This document shows positions 15,957 through 25,139 of a stretch of DNA of 50,069 nt, in pieces. Numbering within the stretch: position 1 is the stretch's first letter; every line of letters begins with the position of its first letter. The stretch spans positions 1-50,069 of the forward strand of contig JAPSLC010000039.1 of the NCBI GenBank assembly GCA_031181345.1, read 5' to 3'. Made by a program: the position numbers and the translations under genes. The DNA is from Cupriavidus sp. (GTDB lineage: Bacteria; Pseudomonadota; Gammaproteobacteria; Burkholderiales; Burkholderiaceae). The notes beneath the pieces are model-generated. The model ran no database searches, was not told the origin of the DNA, and saw only the letters and a program-made list of their open reading frames with translations.

Positions 15957-17525
15957 ATGACTCACTACGTAGACGCCCCGACCCTGAAGGCCTGGCTGCA
16001 CGACGGCGCGGAGATCGCGCTGCTCGATGTGCGCGAGCACGGCCAGTACGGCGAATCGCACCTGTTCCTGGCCGTGCCGCTGCCCTACAGCCGCCTCGAG
16101 ATCGAGATCGGCCGCCTGGTGCCGCGCCGCGACGTGCGCGTGGTGGTCTACGACCATGACGAGAGCGTCGCCGTGCCGGCCGCCGCCGCACTGCGCGCCG
16201 CGGGCTACACCGACGTCCACGTGCTGCGCGGCGGCACAGCAGCCTGGGCCGCGGCCGGCTATGCGCTGTTCGCCGGCGTCAACGTGCCATCGAAGACCTT
16301 CGGCGAGCTGGTCGAGCACAAGCTGCATACGCCGCGCATCGGCGCCGAGCAGCTGCATGCGATGCAGGCACGCGGCGACAAGGTGGTCGTGCTCGACGGC
16401 CGGCCGCTGTCCGAATACCGCAAGATGAATATCCCCGGCGCGATCTGCTGCCCCAACGGCGAGCTCGCCTACCGGCTGCGCGACCTGGTGCCCGACGACG
16501 AGACGCCGATCGTGATCAATTGCGCGGGACGCACCCGCAGCATCATCGGCGCGCAGACGCTGATCAACCTGGGTGTGCCCAATCCGGTCTACGCGCTGGA
16601 AAACGGCACCCAGGGCTGGTATCTGGCCGATTACCAGCTCGAGCACGGCAACGATCGACACTATCCCGAGAAGACCGCCGCCACCGGATTCGAGCCGATG
16701 CGCGCCGCGGCGGCACGTCTGGCCGAACGCCACGGCGTGGCAACCGTCGACGCCGCGACCGTGCAAGGCTGGGCCGGCGATACGACGCGCACGCTGTTCC
16801 TGTGCGATGTGCGCACGCCGGAGGAATTCGCGCGCGGCACGCTGCCCGGCGCGCAACACACGCCCGGCGGCCAGTTGATCCAGGCCACCGATCAATACGT
16901 CGGCGTGCGCGGCGCGCGGCTGGTGCTGTTCGACGACGACGGCGTGCGCGCGCCGGTGGTGGCGAGCTGGCTGCGGCAGTTGGGGCATGACGCGCATGTG
17001 CTGGCGGATGGCCTGCGCAGCGGCCTGGCCTTGACGCCGCCCGCCGCGGCCGCGCTGCCGGCGCTGCCCGCCGTCGATGCGGCGCGTCTGGCTCGCGAGC
17101 TCGACAGCGGCGAAGTCGTCGCGATCGATCTGCGCGCCAGCATGGATTACCGCAAGGCGCATATCCCCGGCGCGCGCTGGTCGATCCGCCCGCGCCTCGC
17201 ACAGGACGTGGCCGGCGAGACCCGCGCGCTGGTGCTGATCGCCGATCAGCCCGAGATCGCCGCGGCCGCCGCGCTGTCGCTGCCGGCGCCGCTGCGCACC
17301 CTGGCGCGCGTACTCGACGGGGGCATGTCCGCGTGGACCGGCGCCGGCCTGCCTTTGCGCGCCTCGCCGAACGAGCCCGCCGACCGCGACTGCATCGACT
17401 ACCTGTTCTTCGTGCATGACCGCCACGACGGCAACAAGGCCGCCGCCCGCCAGTACCTGGCGTGGGAAACCAATCTGATCTCCCAGCTCGATGCCGCGGA
17501 GCTGGGCAGCTACCGCCTGCCGTAG
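15957..17525 (+). CDS. Four-domain rhodanese-like sulfurtransferase
   Basis: This 522-residue protein is built of four rhodanese domains at roughly residues 5-105, 125-225, 255-345 and 355-455. Only domain 2 has the catalytic cysteine (Cys189 in INCAGRTRSI). The equivalent loops are YDHDESVA in domain 1, LFDDDGVRA in domain 3 and LIADQPEIA in domain 4, all without cysteine. Single active-site multi-rhodanese proteins move sulfane sulfur between thiols or from thiosulfate. ATG 15957 lacks a good ribosome site and an ATG four codons upstream is out of frame, so the start is moderately sure. It lies 184 bp after the cupin gene and 26 bp before a Bug receptor. It presumably handles sulfur released by the neighbouring lyase or dioxygenase. 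Confidence 0.9.
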   Translation: MTHYVDAPTLKAWLHDGAEIALLDVREHGQYGESHLFLAVPLPYSRLEIEIGRLVPRRDVRVVVYDHDESVAVPAAAALRAAGYTDVHVLRGGTAAWAAAGYALFAGVNVPSKTFGELVEHKLHTPRIGAEQLHAMQARGDKVVVLDGRPLSEYRKMNIPGAICCPNGELAYRLRDLVPDDETPIVINCAGRTRSIIGAQTLINLGVPNPVYALENGTQGWYLADYQLEHGNDRHYPEKTAATGFEPMRAAAARLAERHGVATVDAATVQGWAGDTTRTLFLCDVRTPEEFARGTLPGAQHTPGGQLIQATDQYVGVRGARLVLFDDDGVRAPVVASWLRQLGHDAHVLADGLRSGLALTPPAAAALPALPAVDAARLARELDSGEVVAIDLRASMDYRKAHIPGARWSIRPRLAQDVAGETRALVLIADQPEIAAAAALSLPAPLRTLARVLDGGMSAWTGAGLPLRASPNEPADRDCIDYLFFVHDRHDGNKAAARQYLAWETNLISQLDAAELGSYRLP

Positions 17526-17551
17526 TACCCACCACGCCTGGAGGAGTCCCC

Positions 17552-18556
17552 ATGAAAAAAACCATATCCCTGTCGATGCTCGGCCTGCTGACCGCGGTGC
17601 AACTGACCGCGGCCCCGATCGCCAGCGCCAGCGCCCAGCCGCTGACGCCGGTCGGCGGCTATCCGAGCCAGCCGATCCGCTTCGTCTCGCCCTTTCCCGC
17701 GGGCGGTGGCAACGATGCCATCACCCGCATCGTCACCAACAAGCTGGCCGCCGTGACGGGTCAGCCCGCGGTGGTCGACAACCGCGGCGGCGCCGGCGGC
17801 AATATCGGCGCGAAGCTGGTCGCCGAGACCAGGCCGGACGGCTATACGCTGTTGACCTCGCAGGTCTCGCTGATGGCGGTCAATCCGACGCTGTACTCGT
17901 CGGCCGGCTTCGATCCGATCAAGAGCTTCACGCCGATCACGCAGCTGAACGCCGCGCCGCTGGCCATCGTGGTCCCGGCCGATTCGCCGCTGAAGACCTT
18001 CGCCGACCTGGTGACGCAAGCCAGGGCCGAGCCGGGCAAGCTGACCTACGCGACGCCGGGCAACGGCACGCTGTCGCATCTGGTCGGCGTGGTACTCGAC
18101 AAGGACCACAAGATCGCGCTGACGCACGTGCCGTACAAGGGCGCGGGCCCGGCCATCACTGACCTGCTCGGCGGCCAGGTGGCGACGCTGATCACCTCGA
18201 CCTCGTCGATCGCGGGCTTCGTGCAGAGCGGCAAGATGCGCGTGCTGGCGGTGACGAGCCCGAAGCGCCTTGGCGTGTTCGCCAAGGTGCCGACGCTCGA
18301 TGAGCTCGGCTACAAGAACACCAGCTTCGAGGACTGGTACGGCATCTTCGCGCCGGCCGGCACCTCGCCGGAGCGGGTCGCCTATCTGCGCGCGTCGATC
18401 GTGCAGGTGCTGCAGTCGCCCGAGGTCGTCAAGCTGATCCACGACGGCGGCAGCGAGGTCGTCGCCAGCACGCCCGAGGCCTTTGCTGCGCAGCTCAAAA
18501 GCGATATCGCGAAGTGGTCGCGCATCGTCAAACTGTCGGGCGCGAAGATCGACTGA
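17552..18556 (+). CDS. Bug/TctC-type receptor in the sulfur cluster
   Basis: This 334-residue exported receptor has a signal peptide MKKTISLSMLGLL...ASAQP. Bug motifs are YPSQPIRFVSPFPAGGGND, VVDNRGGAGGNIGAK, YATPGNGTLSHLVG and VPYKGAGPAITDLLGGQV. A GAGGAG ribosome site precedes ATG 17552. Neighbours are a rhodanese and a cystathionine-lyase-like enzyme, so the bound ligand may be a sulfur-containing amino acid derivative, although the sequence alone does not show it. As with the other two Bug genes here, no TctA/TctB membrane genes accompany it. Confidence 0.93.
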   Translation: MKKTISLSMLGLLTAVQLTAAPIASASAQPLTPVGGYPSQPIRFVSPFPAGGGNDAITRIVTNKLAAVTGQPAVVDNRGGAGGNIGAKLVAETRPDGYTLLTSQVSLMAVNPTLYSSAGFDPIKSFTPITQLNAAPLAIVVPADSPLKTFADLVTQARAEPGKLTYATPGNGTLSHLVGVVLDKDHKIALTHVPYKGAGPAITDLLGGQVATLITSTSSIAGFVQSGKMRVLAVTSPKRLGVFAKVPTLDELGYKNTSFEDWYGIFAPAGTSPERVAYLRASIVQVLQSPEVVKLIHDGGSEVVASTPEAFAAQLKSDIAKWSRIVKLSGAKID

Positions 18557-18663
18557 TCGACGATGTCGTTTCGCGGTGCCGGTCTTTCTTCGCGGCCGGC
18601 ACCGCGCCTCGTTCCCCGTGTCCGTTGCCAACCATTCCGCCGCTGCCGCCCCGCCCTGATGCC

Positions 18664-19848
18664 ATGTCCGATTCCATCAAGCATTCGCCGCTGACCACGC
18701 TGATCCACGCCGGCAAGGCCCTCGACTATCCGGGCGGCCGTCCCGTCAATCCGCCCGTGGTGCGCGGCAGTACGGTGCTGTTCGATACCGTGGCGCAGCA
18801 GCGCGAAGCGCGCGCACGGCGCGGCGAGCAGCGCCTGTTCACCTACGGCGCGCGCGGCACGCCGACCAGCTTCGCGCTGGAGGACGCGGTCTGCGCGCTC
18901 GAAGGCGGCTACCGGACGCGGCTGTTTCCAACCGGGCTTGCCGCGATCGGCATGACGCTGCTGGCCTATCTGCGCCCGGGCGACCATGTGCTGATGGCCG
19001 ACTGCGTCTACGAACCGGTGCGCCATCTGGCCAACACCTTCCTGCGCGGTCACGGCATCCGCGTCGATTTCTACGCCGCCGACGGCAGCGATATCGAGGC
19101 CCGCATCGAGCCGGCGACGCGCATGCTGTACGCCGAATGTCCGGGCTCGCTGGTCTACGAGATGTGCGACCTGCGCCGGCTGTCGGGGCTGGCGCAACGG
19201 TACGGGCTGCTGCTGGTGGCCGACAACACCTGGGGCTCCGGCCTGCAATACCGGCCGCTGGCGCTTGGCGCGGACGTGTCGATCATGGCCGCGACCAAAT
19301 ATCTGTCCGGACATTCCGACGTGATGATGGGCACGGTGACGACCACCGAGGATGCCTGGCAGCCGCTGTCGACGCTGGCCGACAGCTTCGGCATCGCGGT
19401 CAGTCCCGACGACGCCTACCTGGTGCTGCGCGGCATCCGCAGCCTGGCGCCGCGGCTGGCGATGCACGAGGCCAACGCGCTGGCGGTGGCCGACTGGCTG
19501 ACGCAGCGTCCCGAAATCGCCACGGTGTTCTGCCCCGCGCTGCCCGACGATCCCGGCCATGCGCTGTGGCGACGCGATTGCACCGGCACCAATGGCCTGC
19601 TTTCCTTCGAACTGCGCACCCACGATGTTGCCGCCGCCGAGCGCTTCGTCGATGCCTTGATGCTGTTCGGCATCGGCGCGTCCTGGGGCGGCTACGAGAG
19701 CCTGGCCACGCTGTCGGACCTCAAGCGCGCCCGCAGCGTCGGCGACTGGTCGGGCCGCGGGCCGATCGTCCGGCTGCATATCGGGCTGGAGGACCCGCGC
19801 GATCTGATTGCAGATCTCGAGCAGGGATTGGCGGCGATCAGCCGATGA
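18664..19848 (+). CDS. Cystathionine beta-lyase-like PLP enzyme (Cys/Met metabolism family)
   Basis: This 394-residue protein of the Cys/Met metabolism PLP family has the opening HSPLTTLIHAGKALD...NPPVVRGSTVLFDTV and the PLP lysine Lys212 in AATKYLSGHSDVMMG. A ladder of family motifs follows, ending LHIGLEDPRDLIADLEQGL. Family members cleave C-S bonds: beta-lyases give pyruvate, ammonia and a thiol. The domain pattern is closest to bacterial MetC, but the surrounding cupin, rhodanese and uptake receptor favour a catabolic C-S lyase over methionine biosynthesis. ATG 18664 follows the Bug gene by 107 bp. It is likely in the same LysR regulon. Confidence 0.88.
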   Translation: MSDSIKHSPLTTLIHAGKALDYPGGRPVNPPVVRGSTVLFDTVAQQREARARRGEQRLFTYGARGTPTSFALEDAVCALEGGYRTRLFPTGLAAIGMTLLAYLRPGDHVLMADCVYEPVRHLANTFLRGHGIRVDFYAADGSDIEARIEPATRMLYAECPGSLVYEMCDLRRLSGLAQRYGLLLVADNTWGSGLQYRPLALGADVSIMAATKYLSGHSDVMMGTVTTTEDAWQPLSTLADSFGIAVSPDDAYLVLRGIRSLAPRLAMHEANALAVADWLTQRPEIATVFCPALPDDPGHALWRRDCTGTNGLLSFELRTHDVAAAERFVDALMLFGIGASWGGYESLATLSDLKRARSVGDWSGRGPIVRLHIGLEDPRDLIADLEQGLAAISR

Positions 19849-19917
19849 CCTGCATGCCCGCCTCGCAACCGCCCGCCGTCGATCGCCCTTGATCCCGTTG
19901 ATCGCCCTACAGCGCCC

Positions 19918-20919
19918 TCAATCGCCCTTGTACCCCGAGGTCCGGACGATGGGCGTCCAATGTTCGCTCAGGCGCTTCCTGCGTTCGACCACCTGTGCCG
20001 GCGTCGATCCCGGCTGCGGCTCGTATCCGATCGCGCGGATGCGTGCCTGCACATCGGGCTGGGCCAGCACTGCGCGCATGGCCGTGTTCCAGCGCGCGAT
20101 CTGCGCCGGCGGCGTACCGGCCGGCGCGTACAGGGCATAGCCGGAACTGGCCAGCAGCGACGGGTAACCCTGTTCGCCAAACGTCGGCACATCGGGAAGC
20201 TGGCTGCTGCGCTGCTTGCCCGACACGGCCAGCACGCGCACCTTGCCGGCACGGTGCTGCTCGACGAAGACGCCGAGTCCGTCGATCGCGGACCCGATCT
20301 GGTTGCCCACCAGATTGGTCACCATGGCGGGGCCGCCCTGGAACGGCACGATCGACATGTCGACGCGGGTCTGCCGGGTGAAATCGAAGGCCAGAAAGTG
20401 CAACACCGATCCGAGTCCCGATACGCCCAGCGTGGCGGCGGCAGGATTCGCGTGGGCCGCCTTGATGTAGTCGTCCAGCGTCCGGTAAGGCGAACTTCCG
20501 CTGACCGCAATGCCATAGTCGAGCCCCGCCACCTCGGTGATCGGCGCGAAGTCCTTGTCGGGGTCGTACCGCAGATTGCGGTAGACCAGCGGGGCGATGA
20601 CCATCGTGTCGAACAGCGTCATCAGCACCGTATTGCCATCGGGCGCCGCCTGCTTCAACCCTTCGGCGGCGACGCGGGTACTGGCGCCCGGGCGGTTTTC
20701 CACGATCACCGGCTGCTTCAGCTGGTCCTTCAGCCGGTCGACCAGCACGCGCGCCATCGCGTCGGCCGCGCCACCGGCAGGAAAGGGAACGATAAAGCGG
20801 GCCGGCGCCTCGGCGCGGACCAGTCCCGGCGAGCCCAAACCCAGGACACAGCCCGCGGCCAGCGCGGAAATGGTGCCAATGGCGCGACGGCGCCCTGCTC
20901 GTGTTGCCTTGCTCGACAT
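19918..20919 (-). CDS. Bug/TctC-type receptor with twin-arginine-like signal
   Basis: This 333-residue exported receptor starts MSSKATRAGRRRAIGTISAL, a twin-arginine-like signal ending VRAEAPARF. Bug motifs include FIVPFPAGGAADAMARV, VIVENRPGASTRVAAEG, LGVSGLGSVLHF and VPFQGGPAMVTNLVG. A GGGGGAG ribosome site lies before ATG 20919; the frame is open further upstream but without a leader. It is divergent from the DadA-like oxidase, with a 260-bp gap in which I see no clear palindrome. It probably delivers the oxidase substrate or a related carboxylate, which is inference. No membrane subunits are adjacent. Confidence 0.92.
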   Translation of the reverse strand: MSSKATRAGRRRAIGTISALAAGCVLGLGSPGLVRAEAPARFIVPFPAGGAADAMARVLVDRLKDQLKQPVIVENRPGASTRVAAEGLKQAAPDGNTVLMTLFDTMVIAPLVYRNLRYDPDKDFAPITEVAGLDYGIAVSGSSPYRTLDDYIKAAHANPAAATLGVSGLGSVLHFLAFDFTRQTRVDMSIVPFQGGPAMVTNLVGNQIGSAIDGLGVFVEQHRAGKVRVLAVSGKQRSSQLPDVPTFGEQGYPSLLASSGYALYAPAGTPPAQIARWNTAMRAVLAQPDVQARIRAIGYEPQPGSTPAQVVERRKRLSEHWTPIVRTSGYKGD

Positions 20920-21179
20920 GCCTGGTCTCCCCCTTGTCGTGTTCTCAAACAACGCGCGGTCCGGCCGGAAGGCCGCGGATCCCTTGACGATCCTCCGCGG
21001 ATCCTTCGCTGGCCCTTTATCGGCCATTCCCGGACCCTTCGCCGATTCGCGCATCGGTTCGATGGCGCGCCCCTGCGGCGACGCCAGGTCATCATGGTCA
21101 AGCCCGGCGGGAATGTCGAATCACGGTTCTGAATGCGCCATCACGAATCCGAAATGGCGGGATGGCGAGGCGGTGCCGC

Positions 21180-22541
21180 ATGATGACGATGCGTATTTCC
21201 ACCGACTCATCGTCCCGGCCCATGTCCCTGTCATCGCCCAGCCTCTCGACCACTGTTGTTCCGCCACGGCCGCATGCCGCGCCAAGCCGCCCGACCGCTT
21301 CCGCCGACATTGCCGTCGTCGGCGCCGGCATCGTCGGGCTGTGCATCGCGCTATCGTTGCGGCGCCTGGGCCGCGAGGTGGTCCTCTACGACGCGTTGCC
21401 CCCCGGCGGCGGCGCGTCGTTCGGCAATGCGGGCCTGATCAGCGTCGACAGCTGCATACCGATCGCGCTGCCCGGTATGGTATGGCAACTGCCGAAGTGG
21501 CTGCTTGACCGGCATGGGCCGCTCGCGATCCATCCGCCGCGGCTGCTCGCCGCCGCGCCATGGTTGCGGGCATGGGTGCGCGCCAGCCGCCCGCGGCAGG
21601 TCGAGCACGCCTCGCGCGCACTGCGCGCATTGCATGCGCCGGCGCTCGACGGATATCGCGAACTGCTGGGCGACACCGCGGCCAGTGCGGTGATCCAGAC
21701 CAGAGGCCAACTGCACCTGTGGTCGGCCCAGCGCCCGCCATCGCGCGCCGATCGGCTCGTCGCGCGCTTGCGGCAGGAGCAGGACGTGGCCACGGAGCCG
21801 TTGACCCAGGCCCAGCTGAAGGCCCTGATTCCGGACCTGGCGGATCACGTTCGAGGCGGCATCCGCTTTCCGCGGCATGCGCACGCGATCGATCCGCAGC
21901 GGCTGACGCAGGCGCTGGCCAGCCAGTTCGAACGGGAAGGCGGCAAGATCCGCCTGCGCCGAGTCCAGCGGCTGCAACCTCGCCACGACGGCGGTTTCCG
22001 GCTGTGGACCCATCAGGGAGATGACCGCGCCGATCGGGTGGTGGTGGCGGCCGGCGCCTTTTCCGGGGAATTGCTCGATCCGCTGGGCGTGCGCTTGCCG
22101 CTGGAGGCCGAACGCGGCTATCACGTGCAATTGCCGAACCCCGGCGTGACGGTGCCGGTGCCCTTCATCTACAGGGATCAGGCGGTCGCCGTCACGCCGA
22201 TGGAAGGCGGCCTGCGCTTCGCGGGCACCGTCGAAATCGCCGGGCTGCGCCATCCGCCTGACGAGCGCCGCACCGAAGCGATCCTGGCCACCGCGCGCAG
22301 GTTGTTCCCGGCCATCGATACGCGGGGCGCAAGCGTCTGGCTTGGCTTGCGCCCTTCGACGCCGGACAGCGTGCCGATCATCGACGAGTCACGCTCGCAT
22401 CCGGGCCTGTATATCGCCTGCGGTCACGGGCACACCGGATTGACCGGCGCGCCAATGACCGGCCAACTGATGGCGGCGCACGTGGCCGGCGTGCCGTGCG
22501 CGCTCGACCCGTCGCCCTACCGGCTCTCGCGCTTTTCCTGA
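21180..22541 (+). CDS. FAD-dependent D-amino-acid dehydrogenase-like oxidoreductase
   Basis: This protein of about 453 residues, from the DAO/DadA family, has the FAD Rossmann motif DIAVVGAGIVGLCIALSLRRLG and a conserved ASFGNAGLIS after it. A C-terminal LGLRPSTPDSVPIIDES and ACGHGHTGLTGAPMTG complete the pattern. Family enzymes oxidise amino acids or other secondary amines and pass electrons to quinones. The start is uncertain: ATG 21180 follows a GGCGAGG ribosome-like site, whereas ATG 21222 would remove 14 low-complexity residues. It pairs with a divergent Bug receptor and a convergent LysR gene, whose 3' end it overlaps by 25 bp. Substrate unknown. Confidence 0.87.
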   Translation: MMTMRISTDSSSRPMSLSSPSLSTTVVPPRPHAAPSRPTASADIAVVGAGIVGLCIALSLRRLGREVVLYDALPPGGGASFGNAGLISVDSCIPIALPGMVWQLPKWLLDRHGPLAIHPPRLLAAAPWLRAWVRASRPRQVEHASRALRALHAPALDGYRELLGDTAASAVIQTRGQLHLWSAQRPPSRADRLVARLRQEQDVATEPLTQAQLKALIPDLADHVRGGIRFPRHAHAIDPQRLTQALASQFEREGGKIRLRRVQRLQPRHDGGFRLWTHQGDDRADRVVVAAGAFSGELLDPLGVRLPLEAERGYHVQLPNPGVTVPVPFIYRDQAVAVTPMEGGLRFAGTVEIAGLRHPPDERRTEAILATARRLFPAIDTRGASVWLGLRPSTPDSVPIIDESRSHPGLYIACGHGHTGLTGAPMTGQLMAAHVAGVPCALDPSPYRLSRFS

Positions 22542-23440
22542 GTCCCCATCTGCAGCAGGATGTCGCGGGCCAGGTCGATCAGCGCGCGCGGCTCCAGTTC
22601 CTGCGTCCGCGATTTCAGCCAGTAGGCGCGGTACGACAGCCGGCGCGACGACGACAGCGGCAGCACGTTCAGGCGGGAAGCCCCGAACAGCTGCGCCGGC
22701 AGGCCATCGAACAGCATGAAGCCCAGCCCCTCGGCCACCATGCCGCACGCCGAGATGGCCGCGGGACATTCGGCGACCGGTACCGGCATGGCGCCGCAGG
22801 GCTCGAACAGCCGTTCCACCACGTCCTCGATGCCCTCGATCCGGGACAGCGAGATCATCGGCTCATCGAGCAACTGGCTCGGCTCCACCACGGCCTGGCG
22901 CGCCAGTCGATGGCCAGGCGGCAGGTAGCACACCATCGGCAGCTCGGCCAGCAGTTCGCTCTCGACGCCCGGAATATCCGGCACCTCCAGCGCGAAGCCG
23001 ATGTCCGCCTTGCGCGAGCCGATCAAGGCCGCCACATGGTGGGCGACGCGGGAATGCACCGAGAAAAAGATATCGGGGTACTGCCGCGTATAGGTGGCGG
23101 CGAGTCGCGGCAGCACGGTCGCGCCAAAGGCAGGCGTGCACGCGATCGAAATGCGCTGGCGCTGGTCTTGCTCTATGCGCTCGCAGAAGGCATTGATGGC
23201 ATCGAGGCCGATGAAGGACTTCTCGATTTCCTCGAACAGCATGTCGGCACCGGGCGTCGGCACCAGCCGCCCGCCACGGCGATCGAACAGCAGGAAGCCA
23301 AGGCGCTCCTCGGCGTCGCGCAGCACGTTGCTGATGGCCGGTTGCGTGACATGCAGGCGGGTGGCCGCGCCCGTCACCGACCCGGTCAGGATGATCGCGT
23401 GGACCGTTTCGATATGGCGGAAACTGAGTTTTCTTCGCAT
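22517..23440 (-). CDS. LysR-family regulator beside the DadA-like gene
   Basis: This 307-residue LysR protein starts MRRKLSFRHIETVHAIILTG. Its HTH is in residues 4-65 (SVTGAATRLHVTQPAISNVLRDAEERLGFLLFDR), and the effector domain runs from about 90 to 295. ATG 23440 is chosen over a 53-codon longer frame because the LysR N-terminus starts there. It converges on, and overlaps, the DadA-like gene. The probable targets are that gene and its Bug receptor, though no divergent promoter links them. It lies 112 bp after the Fic gene on the same strand, with no clear terminator between. Confidence 0.93.
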   Translation of the reverse strand: MRRKLSFRHIETVHAIILTGSVTGAATRLHVTQPAISNVLRDAEERLGFLLFDRRGGRLVPTPGADMLFEEIEKSFIGLDAINAFCERIEQDQRQRISIACTPAFGATVLPRLAATYTRQYPDIFFSVHSRVAHHVAALIGSRKADIGFALEVPDIPGVESELLAELPMVCYLPPGHRLARQAVVEPSQLLDEPMISLSRIEGIEDVVERLFEPCGAMPVPVAECPAAISACGMVAEGLGFMLFDGLPAQLFGASRLNVLPLSSSRRLSYRAYWLKSRTQELEPRALIDLARDILLQMGTQEKRESR

Positions 23441-23552
23441 GACGGTACCGGGAAATGGCCGGTGGCCTGCTGCCTGCGGCCGGGCCGGCGTGGGGCCACA
23501 TGGTAGATGCCGGTGACCGCCATCACAATAGAGGGGAATCCCCGGCGCAAGC

Positions 23553-25139
23553 CTATTCCTCTGCGTCCGGATTGTCTTGCAGCGTGCCCGTACCCCCAAA
23601 GTCCTTGAAGGCGTTTCTCAACGCCATCGCAAGATCTTCGACGATCTGCGGGTCCTGCAATACCGGAAATTCCTTGCGCAGCTTGTTTGACAGCACGCCA
23701 CGGTTGTCACGTACCGAGCGAATGATTCGATCGATATCGGCGTCGGGCCCGTCGATGATGTCCTTGACCATGCGCCGGGCAAAGGTCCATTCGCGCAACA
23801 CGTCGGCCTCCCTGCGCATCTCCCGATGGATTGTCCGGTCAATGACCCAGGCCATGTATTCCGCTTGCGCGGTCAGATCGGGGAAACGCCAGGCATGTAG
23901 CGCATCGTCATATGCATGGAATTCGAAATTCGATTCGATGCCGTCCTCGTACTTCCGACGAACATCCTTGAAGGCATAGCGGTCGCTATAGCGCGCCATC
24001 AGCGGCGCGGAGAACGCTTCGAGGACTTCGTCATACCGGACCACGTTCTGTGGCTTCTCGGTAATGACAGCGGAAATCGGCAGGACGAAGGGCTTGGGCA
24101 CGGCACCGTCGCGCCGTAGAACGTCATTGACCAGGAAGCGATGGATACGGCCATTGCCATCGGCCAACGGGTGGATGAACACGAAACCAAACGCTGCCGC
24201 ACCCGCCCGGACGACGGGAGACTTGCCAATCGTCTTTTCCAGAAACGCGTCCACTCCCGCAAGCATGCCCGGCACCTGTTCCCAATGGGGCGCAACGTAA
24301 TGAACGATCTGTTCATACTGGTGCGTTTCGCCGACGAAGACCGGCGAGCTGCGCAAGCCAAAGCGCAATAGCGTGCTCCGGTCGCTGATGATTTCCTGTT
24401 GCAGTTCAGCAAGCGTTGCGGGACTCAGCAGCTGAGGGTATTGGCCGATGCGGCGCTCCATGACCGCCGCAAAACGACGAATGCGATCCCGCTGATCCTG
24501 TTCGTGTTCGATGGCGAAGCTGGCACGGCTTTCCTTGATCGTCAGCCAGACCGCGCTGCGCATCAGCACGTCGTGGCCGAATTCGGCATTCAGTTCCTCC
24601 AGCTGGGCGGCACAGTCGTATTGCTCAGCGGCCCGGATGGTGTCGGTGCGCCGTACGAGCGGGCAAAACTCTCGGGTGCCCGGCAAGTTGTCGCGAACGC
24701 GCCAGCGTGGATTGTTGATCGGACGGGCGGCGGCGAAGTAGTCGTCCGAACCGATCGCGTCCACGTAGTTGCCTGCGGTGGCCACGCACGCATCCGGAAG
24801 CTTCCGTCCGGTCAGCCATTCGTAAAGAAATCCGGCCCGTCGTGCATACTGGCCGGTGCGTTCCTGCGCCAACCACGCAGACAGCTCTTCGACGGGCAAG
24901 ACCTCGAAGAGCCGGGACAGGAATTCCAGGTGCACCCCTTCGTGCCGAAGCGCATACGAAAGTTGTCCGCGCAGGGTCAGAGGCTGAGCCGCCGTTGCCG
25001 GATAGATTTCCTGCACCCGGCCGTCCATGATCACGGTGCGCCGAGCCGGGCCTAGAGTGCTCGTGATCTGGAAATCCTGGACCGGGGCCACCCCATAGTG
25101 ATCCGATAGCCACTTGTAGCCTAACGATTGCGCTGTCAC
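23553..25139 (-). CDS. Fic-domain protein (probable AMP-transferase)
   Basis: This 528-residue protein has the Fic core motif HPLADGNGRIHR at residues 323-334, including catalytic His323 and the Asp, Asn and Arg that bind the nucleotide. A candidate autoinhibitory helix, SFAIEH (Ser207 to Glu211), lies N-terminal to the core as in class II Fic proteins; the usual Gly/Asn after Glu is His here. Fic enzymes transfer AMP or similar groups to protein hydroxyls. Start GTG 25139 has GAGGAG five bases upstream. Its base composition is visibly less GC-rich than its neighbours and it has no partner antitoxin gene, so it may be horizontally acquired. Target unknown. Confidence 0.9.
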   Translation of the reverse strand: MTAQSLGYKWLSDHYGVAPVQDFQITSTLGPARRTVIMDGRVQEIYPATAAQPLTLRGQLSYALRHEGVHLEFLSRLFEVLPVEELSAWLAQERTGQYARRAGFLYEWLTGRKLPDACVATAGNYVDAIGSDDYFAAARPINNPRWRVRDNLPGTREFCPLVRRTDTIRAAEQYDCAAQLEELNAEFGHDVLMRSAVWLTIKESRASFAIEHEQDQRDRIRRFAAVMERRIGQYPQLLSPATLAELQQEIISDRSTLLRFGLRSSPVFVGETHQYEQIVHYVAPHWEQVPGMLAGVDAFLEKTIGKSPVVRAGAAAFGFVFIHPLADGNGRIHRFLVNDVLRRDGAVPKPFVLPISAVITEKPQNVVRYDEVLEAFSAPLMARYSDRYAFKDVRRKYEDGIESNFEFHAYDDALHAWRFPDLTAQAEYMAWVIDRTIHREMRREADVLREWTFARRMVKDIIDGPDADIDRIIRSVRDNRGVLSNKLRKEFPVLQDPQIVEDLAMALRNAFKDFGGTGTLQDNPDAEE

